From positions 310,001 through 374,000 of the forward strand of contig CAJTFG010000001.1 in the NCBI GenBank assembly GCA_910575705.1: 64,000 nucleotides of DNA, given 5' to 3'. The stretch's first letter is position 1. The number at the start of each line of letters is the position of its first letter. The notes beneath the pieces are model-generated. The model was not told where the DNA came from and did not search any database. It was given only the letters and a program-made list of their open reading frames with translations. The translations under genes and the position numbers were made by a program. Source of the DNA: Erysipelotrichales bacterium (GTDB taxonomy: Bacteria > Bacillota_I > Bacilli_A > Erysipelotrichales > Erysipelotrichaceae). Below are positions 41,803-50,560 of this stretch, one piece after another.

Positions 41803-42569
41803 ATACCGGGTTTGATATAAAAGCCGATATCAAGAACATGGAGTTTATCTATGGTGAGGATGTTTACGGTCCGATCACGGAGAAGCGAAAACTGGATGAT
41901 ATCCGGCAAAGTTTAAGTGATCCGAATGTGGAAGGACCGGAATATGTCTATGCAGTCGCTATGGATGTTGCGAAAAAGGAACACCGGCAAGATCTGATCA
42001 ACCGTAATTTATTATACGGGGCTATGATCTTCGGCAGCGGCATCATCGGTGAAGAGCCGGTTCGCTCACAAGGTCATATTCATGCGATCTCCCCTTCCTG
42101 CAATGCTTCTACCTGTGAAGTATATGAAATATGGTCGGGAGAAGCGTATATTTATATGCAGGAAACGGCCAAGGATCAGCCGGGCAGATGCTTTGCGGTT
42201 CATGCGAAAGCCGGAGATGTCGTTATCGTACCGCCGTCATGGGCGCATGCGACCGTAAATGCTGATCCGAAAGAGCCGATGCTCTTCGGTGCCTGGTGCG
42301 TACGTGATTACGGTTTTGATTACGATGACGTACGGGCACATAACGGAGTTGCCTATTTCCCGAAGGTAAAAGATGATCACGTGGTCTTTGTGAAAAACAA
42401 TGCTTATCAGAGTGAGGATATCATCATCAAAGAAGCCAGAAGCTATCCGGAGTTTCATCTGAAACAAGGTATCCCTATCTATACGCAGTATGAACATAAC
42501 CGCGATCTGTTTACCTTTGTTACACAGCCGCAGACAGCTGCCGCTATTTGGGAAAACTTTGAACCGTAA
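41799..42569 (+). CDS. Second cupin glucose-6-phosphate isomerase-like protein
   Basis: 256 aa. MEFIYGEDVYGP, RSQGHIHAISPSCNASTCEVYEIWSG (HxH and Glu) and VPPSWAHATVNADP (His) place it in the GPI cupin family (compare PfPGI YYPPV-type motifs). Distinct in sequence from the cupin at 38617. Fourth gene of the operon. Confidence 0.87.
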   Translation: MNTGFDIKADIKNMEFIYGEDVYGPITEKRKLDDIRQSLSDPNVEGPEYVYAVAMDVAKKEHRQDLINRNLLYGAMIFGSGIIGEEPVRSQGHIHAISPSCNASTCEVYEIWSGEAYIYMQETAKDQPGRCFAVHAKAGDVVIVPPSWAHATVNADPKEPMLFGAWCVRDYGFDYDDVRAHNGVAYFPKVKDDHVVFVKNNAYQSEDIIIKEARSYPEFHLKQGIPIYTQYEHNRDLFTFVTQPQTAAAIWENFEP

Positions 42570-42626
42570 ACCGCTTTTCAAATCCTTCTTATACCGATAT
42601 AATAAGGATATAAGGAGATGGAATAC

Positions 42627-43358
42627 ATGAAACTGAACCATAAGCGGGGGGCTATTCCTTTATATCTCCAGATCTACGAGATACTGCGGAGTAAAATAGA
42701 AGGTGAAACGTATGTTTACGGTGATCTTCTTCCGAGTGAACTGGAACTGGAAAAGCATTATCATGTCAGCCGCATTACGGTCAGACAGGCGATCGCGGAG
42801 CTGGAGAAGGAAGGATATGTAAAAAGAGCCAGAGGTAAGGGGACAACGGTTACGTATACCAGTCGTATTAATGAATCTCTCAGCGAGATCCGAAGCTTTA
42901 CAAAAGAGATGGAAGAGCGCGGGCGTAAGCCGGGTACCCGATATATCGATATCCGTAAGACCGCCGCTACAGAAGAAGTTGCCAATGCATTGGGTATAGA
43001 AATCGGCAGCGAGGTGTATCATCTGTATCGTGTCAGAACCGCGGATGATGAACCGATCGTTATCTTCGAGACTTTTTTAAGCAATGATTATGATTTCCCG
43101 CTGGATAAGGAAAGCTATCAAGGGGCAATGTATCAGGTGTTTGAAGAAGTAGGGGCAAAGCTGCCGACGCGTGTTCTGGAAAACTTTCAGGCGATGCTGG
43201 CGGATAAACGAATTGCAGAGCTATTGCATGTGCGCACCGGAAGCCCTATCCTGAAACGCTGCCGTACATCATACAATGCGGAAAACAAGGCCATTGAATA
43301 TACGATATCGTATTATCGCGGTGACCGCTATTCTTACAGCATTCAGCTGGGTGGATAA
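42627..43358 (+). CDS. GntR/HutC-family regulator of the isomerase operon
   Basis: About 243 aa. N-terminal IPLYLQIYEILRSKI, winged helix LEKHYHVSRITVRQAI, UTRA domain from about residue 90 (YHLYRVRTADDEPIVIFETF, YTISYYRGDRYSY). The ATG at 42618 lies inside the AAGGAGATG site, so 42627 is preferred. The likely binder of the AATGTTATAACATT sites at 38580 and 20031. Confidence 0.9.
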   Translation: MKLNHKRGAIPLYLQIYEILRSKIEGETYVYGDLLPSELELEKHYHVSRITVRQAIAELEKEGYVKRARGKGTTVTYTSRINESLSEIRSFTKEMEERGRKPGTRYIDIRKTAATEEVANALGIEIGSEVYHLYRVRTADDEPIVIFETFLSNDYDFPLDKESYQGAMYQVFEEVGAKLPTRVLENFQAMLADKRIAELLHVRTGSPILKRCRTSYNAENKAIEYTISYYRGDRYSYSIQLGG

Positions 43359-43370
43359 TAAAAAAGATTT

Positions 43371-43412
43371 AAAAAGAACTGACTTTGATATTATAGAAGC
43401 CGGTTCTTTTTG
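43371..43412 (+). terminator. Terminator of the isomerase operon
   Basis: AAAAAGAAC (43371-43379) and GTTCTTTTT (43403-43411), loop of 23 bases. The following ~230 bp to 43646 contain nothing I can assign. Confidence 0.6.
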
Positions 43413-43646
43413 TATATTCATCTTTTATTATAGAAGGTTTGATCATGTAAACAGAACGGATATAGAATCTCATCTTGATTTTAATGATTTCCGTTTATTT
43501 TCGGTTACTGCAAAAGGAATACTCTTTCATTTTTATAAGGATCTGTTGTTCATATTCTGAATTTTCAAAAATACAATAGCTTTGCTTACCAAAGCTTTTC
43601 ACCAACATGATATTTTTAATCTAGCGACTATTCCTGCCTATCTAAT

Positions 43647-44534
43647 TTATACAATTCCTTTATCACTTTTCATAGCCTTTACCCTTCTATTCCTATACAA
43701 GATGCTGGCTTGTACCGCACTATAAAGACTTAAAACTGCCGGAATCAATAATGTTGAAGGAAAAAAGTCTTTTTGGAAGAGTCCTAATGTCGTATTGAAC
43801 AAGGCACTAAATATTACAAAAACCGCTATTATATAGTACACATATTCTCCCGGGAAAAATTTAAAAAACATTTCATCAGATCCCATGATTTTTTGTGACT
43901 TTTGAAAAATCAAAGGTAAAATACAAGGTATGATTTGAAAAATATAATTAATTAAAAATATAAACGGATTAAACTTTTTAATAGGCATGCAAAAAAGAAG
44001 ACATAAAAGAATTACAAAGAGCGCAGTTACCAATAAAATATAAATTTTGTTTATGATAAATTTTTCAAAACCATTCGCAAAGCCTTCTCTCTTATTAGTA
44101 TACTCTTCTTCATATTTGGAACCAACATATTGCGGCTCATCTATTTCTTTTTGATGTATTAAAACGGATCTGGCTCCGCTATGTAGTCCACATACCATTG
44201 GACATAAGATCAATAAGCCTTCTATATTCTTATGGACGAAAGCCATGTATGCACATAAAAATGACGGTATGACCAAAAAAAGCATAAAAATAAGATAAGC
44301 ATATTTCATGAAAAAAATTTTTCTAAAAAAATGAGTAGTTCCGATAAAATTATTAAATTTCGCAAATAGAATCGGGAACTGAAATATAATACATAATAAT
44401 ATCGATTGACCAATATATGTAAATAGTTTTTCTAAATCCGGTTGATATATAAAAATAAAAATTACATTAATCATAATTGCTGCTAACAGCATCTTTTTAA
44501 AATCACGAAATATAAACTGCATTAACTTCTCCAT
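43647..44534 (-). CDS. Polytopic membrane protein, unknown (island edge)
   Basis: About 295 aa with some seven hydrophobic segments and one polar loop (HQKEIDEPQYVGSKYEEEYTNKREG). The pattern resembles an ABC-2-type permease half but no signature is clear. Start at 44534 follows TTTTAGGAGGTTCAAA. It is the first gene of the AT-rich island, joined directly to the truncated module remnant at 44545-44583. It could be an immunity protein to a membrane-acting toxin or cargo. Confidence 0.6.
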   Translation of the reverse strand: MEKLMQFIFRDFKKMLLAAIMINVIFIFIYQPDLEKLFTYIGQSILLCIIFQFPILFAKFNNFIGTTHFFRKIFFMKYAYLIFMLFLVIPSFLCAYMAFVHKNIEGLLILCPMVCGLHSGARSVLIHQKEIDEPQYVGSKYEEEYTNKREGFANGFEKFIINKIYILLVTALFVILLCLLFCMPIKKFNPFIFLINYIFQIIPCILPLIFQKSQKIMGSDEMFFKFFPGEYVYYIIAVFVIFSALFNTTLGLFQKDFFPSTLLIPAVLSLYSAVQASILYRNRRVKAMKSDKGIV

Positions 44535-44544
44535 TTTGAACCTC

Positions 44545-44640
44545 CTAAAAATAATCATCAATATTTTTCTTAGTTAATTTCATAGGCTTTCTTATTATTT
44601 TTTAATGGTATATATACTCCGGACTTTTCCAAAGCAATCT
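44545..44640 (-). pseudogene. Remnant of toxin tail and immunity start (copy of the 54695-55170 module)
   Basis: The minus strand reads a toxin-tail remnant (SKIALEKS-like) and then ATG AAA TTA ACT AAG AAA AAT ATT GAT GAT TAT, i.e. MKLTKKNIDDY, the first 11 codons of the immunity gene at 54695-55081. It then runs into TTT TAG and the ribosome site of the membrane protein. It marks a deletion or replacement joint within the array. Confidence 0.7.
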
Positions 44641-44725
44641 TCGATGCTCGGTACAGTCTTAGAAAGACATCTATATTTTAGCACTATTATAGTTTGTTTC
44701 CTATATTTAGTAAAAATTATTACAC
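44640..44725. repeat. Array repeat R13 (partial)
   Basis: GTACAGTCTTAGA...GACATCTATATTTTAGCACTATTATAGTTTGTTTCC core of the array repeat, with its middle part deleted. Confidence 0.75.
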
Positions 44726-44750
44726 TTAATTATAATCAGTCTTATTTATT

Positions 44751-44797
44751 TAAAAACCTTTAAATAATATGTTTTTCACATCATCTAAAGGTTTCAT
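44751..44797 (-). terminator. Module terminator (M13)
   Basis: Stem CCTTTAAATAATATG / CATCATCTAAAGG, A-rich left side giving a T run on the minus strand. Confidence 0.7.
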
Positions 44798-44826
44798 CAA
44801 AATCAATATTTAAAGTTTATACTCTT

Positions 44827-45381
44827 TTATTTAATATCATCCATCACATTTTCTAGATTCAGTCTACTCTTTTCAAGCTCTTTCATATATTCAGATGTAT
44901 ACTGCTCATAACCATGATCTATCAATATGTTTACTAACGTATGGTCCCAGCTTAAATATAACTGATATTCATTCTCTTTTTTAAGATATACCATATTAAC
45001 CAAATTCTTATAATTATCTTTACCATCTTCATTTAATAAATAAAATACATTATAAGTAATAAAATCATCATTTTCATAATCTTTTATCACTCCAACATCT
45101 TCCAATTCTGCATTATCTGCTTCACTATGTATTTCTGTATTTCTATGAATATTAACCCCATTTATATCTATATCAAATTCCATTGGAAATTTTATACTTC
45201 TTGGAGGAGATAATGCTGTTACCACTTTGGTTTTATATTTTATTTCTATGTTTATTATTGTCTCTTCCAACATTATTTCTTTACTTATTATTTGATAATC
45301 TTTTGATTTATAATACAAATAACTCATACTTATGATTAATACAATTAATCCATATAGAAGGATTTCCTTTATTTTTTTCAT
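44827..45381 (-). CDS. Membrane-anchored immunity-like protein (family A)
   Basis: About 184 aa. N-terminal helix (ILLYGLIVLIISMSYLYY) then a beta-rich extracytoplasmic domain: IINIEIKYKTKVV, EFDIDINGVNI, IKDYENDDFITYNV and a helical end LVNILIDHGYEQYTSEYMKELEKS. Paralogous in layout to the genes at 49121, 57381 and 59618. Start at 45381 follows AGAGGTAATTACAAA; the frame continues upstream into possible toxin tail (SDQYVYRGNYK). The outward-facing domain suggests protection against a toxin acting at the membrane or cell surface. Confidence 0.65.
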   Translation of the reverse strand: MKKIKEILLYGLIVLIISMSYLYYKSKDYQIISKEIMLEETIINIEIKYKTKVVTALSPPRSIKFPMEFDIDINGVNIHRNTEIHSEADNAELEDVGVIKDYENDDFITYNVFYLLNEDGKDNYKNLVNMVYLKKENEYQLYLSWDHTLVNILIDHGYEQYTSEYMKELEKSRLNLENVMDDIK

Positions 45382-45542
45382 TTTGTAATTACCTCTATAA
45401 ACATATTGATCACTAAGCTTTTTTGCTTTTAATTTAATTCTTAACATCAAATTCAGATTGTTGTCATATCGAATATTCTAGAATATCATATACTTGTCAA
45501 TTCCTATGAATCTTTTATGATAAATCATTGAAACTATTTTAA

Positions 45543-46043
45543 TTAAAATAAACAATCAATATCAAATCTATCACATTGCTCTTTTAAATAATTTAACCAA
45601 GATATATCTAAGCTAGTGCCATCAGCAGGCATATAGTAAATAAATCCATCTATATCTTTTGGATGATTAAAATCAGCACCTATTTCTGATATTTGTTCAT
45701 AAACATTAGAATATTTATCTTTATTAAAATATAATTGCAACAGCATTGCAAAACGCCATTTATCCATTATTTTTTCAATATCTTCATTATCTTCAAGATT
45801 AACTAATGTTTGGACTTTATTTTTAATATCATCTAATACATCTGAAATAGCAATTTCTAAAATCAAATCAAAATTTTGGATCCCGTCTTGTAAAACAATT
45901 TTAGAGTACTCTATTATATCATTATTTTTTATTATTTCATTTTCTAATCCTACACTCAATTCTCTCCATGTCCAATTTTGAATTAATTTGATTACTTCAG
46001 AGAATTTAAAATCTTTATATAATAAATTTGAATATTTTAACAT
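45543..46043 (-). CDS. Probable immunity protein (DUF2247-like)
   Basis: 166 aa, acidic, helical; IQNWTWRELSVGLENEII and AMLLQLYFNKDKY...ADFNHPKDIDGFIYYMPADG resemble DUF2247 proteins that accompany polymorphic toxins. Cytoplasmic. Follows the broken toxin tail at 46089-46345 on the same strand. Confidence 0.6.
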   Translation of the reverse strand: MLKYSNLLYKDFKFSEVIKLIQNWTWRELSVGLENEIIKNNDIIEYSKIVLQDGIQNFDLILEIAISDVLDDIKNKVQTLVNLEDNEDIEKIMDKWRFAMLLQLYFNKDKYSNVYEQISEIGADFNHPKDIDGFIYYMPADGTSLDISWLNYLKEQCDRFDIDCLF

Positions 46044-46088
46044 TATTAACCTCCATTTAATTTTCGAATTCTCTTGAATATAATATGC

Positions 46089-46345
46089 TTAATTAGGTCT
46101 AAATAATTGATGTGTAACAGTTCTATCAGGGCCAACATAAAAATCAGCATTCCCTATATTTTCATTAATCCTACTATCTCCTTGTGAAAGCAATTTCACA
46201 GTACTTAAATTATGATTCCTCCAGATAAGTTTGAGAGCGACATTCCTGTTGCTGCTACTCCTACATAATATTGTCCTCTTAATATCCGTTCCTTCGCCTG
46301 TTCTTCTGTTAGCTTTGTTCCATCTAATTTACACCCTGCAATTCC
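46089..46345 (-). pseudogene. Frameshifted orphan toxin C-terminus (M12)
   Basis: The minus strand begins in conserved pre-toxin sequence (TGIAGCKLDGTKLTEEQAKERIL) and continues to SNLSGGII and a TAA. A second frame then carries NHNLSTVKLLSQGDSRIN... ending YVGPDRTVTHQLFRPN and TAA at 46089. Only about 45 residues of toxin remain. No start codon; not translatable as a unit. Confidence 0.65.
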
Positions 46346-46349
46346 TGTG

Positions 46350-46450
46350 CTCTATATTCAGTTCAGTCTTGGAGATGTCAAGTCTACAGAGGTAGATGAA
46401 AAGACATTTATATTTTAGCATTATTATAGTTTGTTTCCTATTATATAAAA
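46350..46450. repeat. Array repeat R12
   Basis: TCTATATTCAGTTCAGTCTTGG...CTACAGAGGTAGATG...TTTTAGCATTATTATAGTTTGTTTCC. Lacks the GGAACTATC end. Confidence 0.8.
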
Positions 46451-46500
46451 TAGATGATTATATTTATTTCTTCTATTCTTGTAAAAACTAAGCAACACAT

Positions 46501-46540
46501 AAAAATAGTACTAACCATATGATCTGGCTAGTACTATTAA
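46501..46540 (-). terminator. Module terminator (M11)
   Basis: AATAGTACTA...TAGTACTATT inverted repeat with A/T-rich flanks. Confidence 0.7.
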
Positions 46541-46678
46541 TTATCCCCTTATCCTTAGTTAATAAGAAAGAATATTATCTCTATGTTCTATATAATCTAA
46601 TATTTTTATACTCATACAATATAAATTAATGTTAGTTATTCTTATTTCAGCTTATATAAATTTTACTTAATTGATATG

Positions 46679-47212
46679 TCATTTGCTGTGCACTTCAAAA
46701 CAAAAATATCCAAATGCCAAATCTTCATATCTAAGATTCAATTTTTTTCTTGCATCATCAAACAATATCGGTAATATTTCATTTATATAGCATCTATAAT
46801 TGTCTAAATATAAATGGTAGGTTTCTATATCATCAGGCGTACATATAGGATACAATATTCTTGCTGTTATTTGATTTTCCTTCGTCATATTATCATAATG
46901 TGTTGCTTCATGCGGAATATCATGAATTCTATCCATACATTCCGTCCAATGTATTTTTAATTCTTCTTTTGTAAAGTTATCTCGACACTCCATATAAAAC
47001 ATATAGTCCTCATATTCTATTTGTGTATTTACTTTTGAGTTTTTATAAAAAGGATTAAATTTTATATATTTTGTAGTTTCATTTAACTTTTGTATTTCTT
47101 TTATTAATACCTCTAATTCAATTACAGTCGGATAAAGTCTACTTGTTCCATTATTATAAATAGTTCGATTATATATTAACTCGTTAATTTTCCCTTGTTT
47201 TTTTTCTATCAT
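46679..47212 (-). CDS. Immunity-like protein next to an E5-type toxin
   Basis: 177 aa. The centre contains HDIPHEATHYDNM and ITARILYPICTPDDIETYHLYLDNYRCYINEILP. No family recognised. It lies 9 bp downstream of the colicin E5-like toxin frame and ends before a terminator, the expected place for its cognate immunity gene. Confidence 0.6.
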   Translation of the reverse strand: MIEKKQGKINELIYNRTIYNNGTSRLYPTVIELEVLIKEIQKLNETTKYIKFNPFYKNSKVNTQIEYEDYMFYMECRDNFTKEELKIHWTECMDRIHDIPHEATHYDNMTKENQITARILYPICTPDDIETYHLYLDNYRCYINEILPILFDDARKKLNLRYEDLAFGYFCFEVHSK

Positions 47213-47221
47213 ATTTTTCTC

Positions 47222-47697
47222 CTACTTTGAAAAATTTCCAGATGTAAACTTCCAAAAATCATCTGCTAAATCTGACACTTGTACAACTTTATTTGTAATT
47301 GTATCTATTACTACGTAATGTATTTCATTAATAAAATAAGCTTTTGCCGGATTTCCCGTAAAAGTGTTTACAGAATCAACAACCTTATATGGATTATTAA
47401 TTGTATCCGCAATTTTTTGGTTGCTCCATCCTCTTTCAGTAACTTGGTTTACATAAGCACCTTTACTAAACTTATCACTATATTTAATATCATCTGCCGA
47501 TATTTTATTTCCAAAATCATTATTTTGCTGTTCTCCATTAGTATTTTTTAATTCCCCGCTTACATACGTAATCGCTCCAGCTAAAGTTCCGAAAGATACT
47601 CCCGTAGATGATATACTAGCATTAAACTGACCGTTTAATATCCGTTCCTTCGCCTCTTCTTCTGTTAGCTTTGTTCCATCCTGTATAACTTTTTTTA
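47222..47697 (-). other. Orphan toxin module M11: pre-toxin region plus colicin E5-like RNase, no start codon
   Basis: One uninterrupted minus-strand frame: LSFIIKKVIQDGTKLTEEEA...FNASISSTGVSFGTLAG, then ITYVSG where the paralogues have IMYVSG, then the toxin. Its core YVNQVTERGWSNQKIADTINNP and VIDTITNKVVQVSDLADDFW resembles colicin E5-type tRNA-cleaving domains (GWT/S...I..I.nP; Y.V...t..vvqVSD). The M-to-T change removes the only internal start, so the frame is silent unless recombined into a full gene. Stop TAG at 47222-47224. Confidence 0.72.
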
Positions 47698-47870
47698 TGA
47701 TGAAAGATAAAACTCGTTTGTTTATGGTTCTCAGTTAGGAACTATCCATATAAGATGCTGTAGTTCTATATTCGATACAGTCTTAGAGATATCAAGTCTA
47801 CAGAGGTGAATAAGAAGACATTTATATTTTAGCACTACTATAGGTTATTGCCTATATATAGTGGGAATTA
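47697..47870. repeat. Array repeat R11 (near full length)
   Basis: Runs from AAAGATAAAACTCG through GGTTCTCAGTTAGGAACTATCC, TAGTTCTATATTCGATACAG and CTACAGAGG to TTTTAGCACTACTATAGG. Confidence 0.85.
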
Positions 47871-47973
47871 TCAACTTTATTATAGTTGATTTCACTTTTA
47901 TTCAATTTTTCATGTTTTTTATAAAAGCAAGAATATTTCTATCCCATTGTTATCCCATAATATATTTTTTCTT

Positions 47974-48399
47974 TTATTTCAATTTTTTGGGTAAGTAATT
48001 TTTAATATGTTTGTATAGCGCAGGAATATCTTCAATTGCTTTTTCACATAATAGTTGATATCTTTCTTCACCAAAATATTCTTTTTCTGAAAGAAATTTA
48101 TTCACTATAAAATTTTCTTTTTGCATATTATACAAGCTCAATGGAGCAATCGAATGATTAAACACCTTTTTATTATAAGGGCTTTTAAATTCTGTCCACT
48201 TTAAATTCCCCTCAAAACTTTCTATACATTTTTTAATTATATTATATATTTCTTGGTTTTCAATATCATTTGAAAGACGATAAACTAATTGAGGTATTCT
48301 ATAATAAATATCCTCCGTATAATACATATTATAACGACATTGTGCCAAAGGTAGTACTTCTTTAAAATACATTCCGATAATTTTTTCATATTTGTTCAT
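47974..48399 (-). CDS. Immunity-like protein for the papain-like toxin module
   Basis: About 141 aa, helical, mixed charge (LPLAQCRYNMYYTEDIYYRIPQLVYRLSN...ALYKHIKNYLPKKLK). The start at 48399 follows AAAAAGGAGTGCTAAA, and its ATG directly follows the TAA of the toxin frame (48401-48403), typical of toxin-immunity pairs. No family assigned. Confidence 0.6.
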   Translation of the reverse strand: MNKYEKIIGMYFKEVLPLAQCRYNMYYTEDIYYRIPQLVYRLSNDIENQEIYNIIKKCIESFEGNLKWTEFKSPYNKKVFNHSIAPLSLYNMQKENFIVNKFLSEKEYFGEERYQLLCEKAIEDIPALYKHIKNYLPKKLK

Positions 48400-48400
48400 T

Positions 48401-48930
48401 TTAGCACTCCTTTTTAACGATAATTCCATTTGGATTTAACTGTTTCAGCATATTCATATAGACATCATTAAGTATCGGTTCCATATTATAACGTGGATCA
48501 TAAATATACGTACCATCAGAATAAACTGTATGATATATAAAATTTTGATTAACTCCATATTCAGGTACTATTAATTCTCCTTTTGATGCAGTAATCTCAT
48601 ATATAATCCCTTTTCCTCCAGTAGCATTATATAAATCATCTGCTATTTCAGAACAATCATAATTATAATTTGTGCAATAAAAAGAGGTCTTTTCTTTCAT
48701 CATATCTACTACATCTTTATTCCATAACGGTGGAGGTGGTGGAGTTTCTTCTTTAAGCACTTCATCAGCCAATTTCCCGTTTACACACATAATCGTTCCG
48801 GCTAAAGTTCCGAAAGATACTCCCGTAGATGATATACTGGCATTAAACTCACCGTCTAATATTCTCTTTTTCGCCTCTTCTTCTGTTAGCTTTGTTCCAT
48901 CTAATTTACACCCTGCAATTCCTGTAGTTC
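48401..48930 (-). other. Orphan toxin module M10: pre-toxin region plus papain-like toxin
   Basis: Pre-toxin TTGIAGCKLDGTKLTEEEAKKRIL...STGVSFGTLAGTIMCVNGKL, then a proline bridge (EETPPPPPLW) and the toxin. The toxin's CSEIADDLYNATGGKG, YHTVYSDGTYIYDPRY pattern (Cys, later His and Asp) fits papain-like (Tox-PL type) domains. Uninterrupted; the only ATG (48790) lies at the pre-toxin/toxin border and lacks a ribosome site. Probably silent donor. Confidence 0.68.
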
Positions 48931-49035
48931 TATATTTGATACAGTCTCAGAGATATCAGATCTACAGAGGAGAATAAGAAGACATTTATATTCTAGCACT
49001 ATTATAGGTTATTGCCTATATATGGTAGGAATTAT
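48918..49035. repeat. Array repeat R10
   Basis: TAGTTCTATATTTGATACAG...ATCTACAGAGGAGAATAAG...TTCTAGCACTATTATAGG. Confidence 0.82.
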
Positions 49036-49056
49036 GAAAGCAGCTTTCATTTTTAG

Positions 49057-49100
49057 AAAAAAACAGTATTAGTTTAATACCCCTTACTAATACTGTTTAT
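49057..49100 (-). terminator. Module terminator (M9)
   Basis: AACAGTATTAGT...ACTAATACTGTT; close copy of the one at 58326. Confidence 0.8.
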
Positions 49101-49120
49101 TGTTTACTATACTTTAAAGT

Positions 49121-49711
49121 TTATCTATTCTTCCTCTTCATGTCTTGATTATACCATCTCTCATAATTTTCATCCGTTATCTCTTGTATTTTCTCCTCGC
49201 TATATTCTGTGTATCCTTCTTTCTGTAATATATTGATTAAATCATCATACCACATTTGAAAATTAATACATTTGTTTTCTTTTTTCAAATATACATAATT
49301 CTCAATATTTAATATATTTCTTCCATCCATTACATCGCCATTTAAATAATATTCTATTTGAATGTCATATATAATTATTTTATCATCTTGATAATCTTCA
49401 TCTATATAGATGTTCGTTAGCTCTATAGGATTCTTATCACTTAATAAACTTAACTCTATGTCAAATGCCTTTTTATCAATCTTGGCATTATAAGTTATTA
49501 AACATCGATATCTATCTTCCGGAGAAGGTTTTATTATTAATTCTTTATTCTCATACACTATAGAAACTTTAATCGGTATATCATTTAAAACTACTTCCTC
49601 TTCTATATGTGTTTTTGCGGCTTCTCTTTCTACACTTTCTTTATATGCCACCCATCCAAGCAGGATGATGATTCCTGCAATTAATACTATCAAATATCTC
49701 TCTTTTTTCAT
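49121..49711 (-). CDS. Membrane-anchored immunity-like protein (family A)
   Basis: About 196 aa from the MKKERYLIVLIAG start; a longer frame upstream comes from a frameshifted toxin tail. N-terminal helix LIVLIAGIIILLGWVAY, then EEEVVLNDIPIKVSIVYENK, IKPSPEDRYRCLITYN and a C-terminal helix. Very similar to the gene at 57381-57971 (shared IKPSPED...ENPI blocks). It overlaps the ATGA of the toxin tail as expected for a coupled pair. Confidence 0.7.
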   Translation of the reverse strand: MKKERYLIVLIAGIIILLGWVAYKESVEREAAKTHIEEEVVLNDIPIKVSIVYENKELIIKPSPEDRYRCLITYNAKIDKKAFDIELSLLSDKNPIELTNIYIDEDYQDDKIIIYDIQIEYYLNGDVMDGRNILNIENYVYLKKENKCINFQMWYDDLINILQKEGYTEYSEEKIQEITDENYERWYNQDMKRKNR

Positions 49712-49875
49712 TTTTGGAGTTCCTCCATTAACATATCTTTTACTACTTTTATCTCTTTTTCTGTAAACGTATGTTTTCTTTTCCTTGATACTATATCCAT
49801 CGATAGCAGTCAATAACATATTTACCGTTCTCTTAGCATATCCAAAATCATCATAGCTCTGCTTATGGATCATTT
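49708..49875 (-). pseudogene. Frameshifted toxin C-terminal tail (M9)
   Basis: MIHKQSYDDFGYAKRTVNMLLTA matches MIHKQRYDDFGYAVRTAYFLLT of the 57968-58132 tail. A one-base insertion then shifts it, so instead of EKEIKVVKDMLMEELQK and stop it reads through into the immunity frame. Confidence 0.7.
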
Positions 49876-49883
49876 CCCTTTTT

Positions 49884-50060
49884 ACTTTTCAAAGATAAAG
49901 CTGATTTATTTATAATTCTCAATTATAGGAACTATAAATATAAGATGTCGTAGTTCTATATTCGGTTCGGTCTTAAGGATATTAGATCTATAAAGATGGA
50001 TAAGAAGACATTTCTATTTTAACACTATTATGATTTGTTTCCTATATATGGTAAGAATTA
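49884..50060. repeat. Array repeat R9 (near full length)
   Basis: AAAGATAAAGCTGATTTATT...GGAACTATAAATATAAG...TAGTTCTATATTCGGTTCGG...TTTTAACACTATTATGATTTG. Confidence 0.83.
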
Positions 50061-50091
50061 TTATATTTATTATGGTTGCTTTTATTAATAT

Positions 50092-50133
50092 AAAAACCTC
50101 TAAATAATATGGTTTTCATATCGTCTAGAGGTT
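50092..50133 (-). terminator. Module terminator (M8)
   Basis: CCTCTAAATAATATGG / CATATCGTCTAGAGG with flanking A run. Confidence 0.8.
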
Positions 50134-50170
50134 ACTAACATAAAATTTAAGATTTTACTTAAATCTTGTA

Positions 50171-50551
50171 TTAATAATCAATTGGATAAGCCGTGACATT
50201 TACAACTTTGATTTGAATATTACTATTAATAGGAAAGGCTGTACCTTCAGTAATAAAAGTAATGATACTATTACCTAAACGTAGTACCGCAAATCCAGCA
50301 TCTGATACTTCTTCTAATTTCCCTTGTATTATTGTTTCTTCTTCAGATTGTTTTATTTGAAGTTCATCATTCATTGATAAATATATGTCTTTATTCCAAA
50401 TAAGATGTTGATCAATATCTAATTCAACGTCTATTTTTTCACCAAGTAATGGTAATTCACCTTCCCAAAGAACATTAAACTTTCCATATTTTGATTCAAC
50501 TTTCAAATCTCTCTTTTGCTCATCGTTATATGATAAAATTATTAATTCCAT
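50171..50551 (-). CDS. Immunity-like beta-rich protein
   Basis: 126 aa, nearly all-beta (VLWEGELPLLGEKIDVELDIDQHLIW, IIQGKLEEVSDAGFAVLRLGNSIITFI). No family recognised. It lies 9 bp after the toxin frame at 50561-51067 and before a terminator, so it is the probable cognate immunity protein. Confidence 0.6.
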   Translation of the reverse strand: MELIILSYNDEQKRDLKVESKYGKFNVLWEGELPLLGEKIDVELDIDQHLIWNKDIYLSMNDELQIKQSEEETIIQGKLEEVSDAGFAVLRLGNSIITFITEGTAFPINSNIQIKVVNVTAYPIDY

Positions 50552-50560
50552 TCAGACCCC

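Noticed and set aside
43276-43560. 94-aa + strand ORF after the GntR gene
   Set aside because: Begins out of frame inside the GntR gene and crosses its terminator; no ribosome site.
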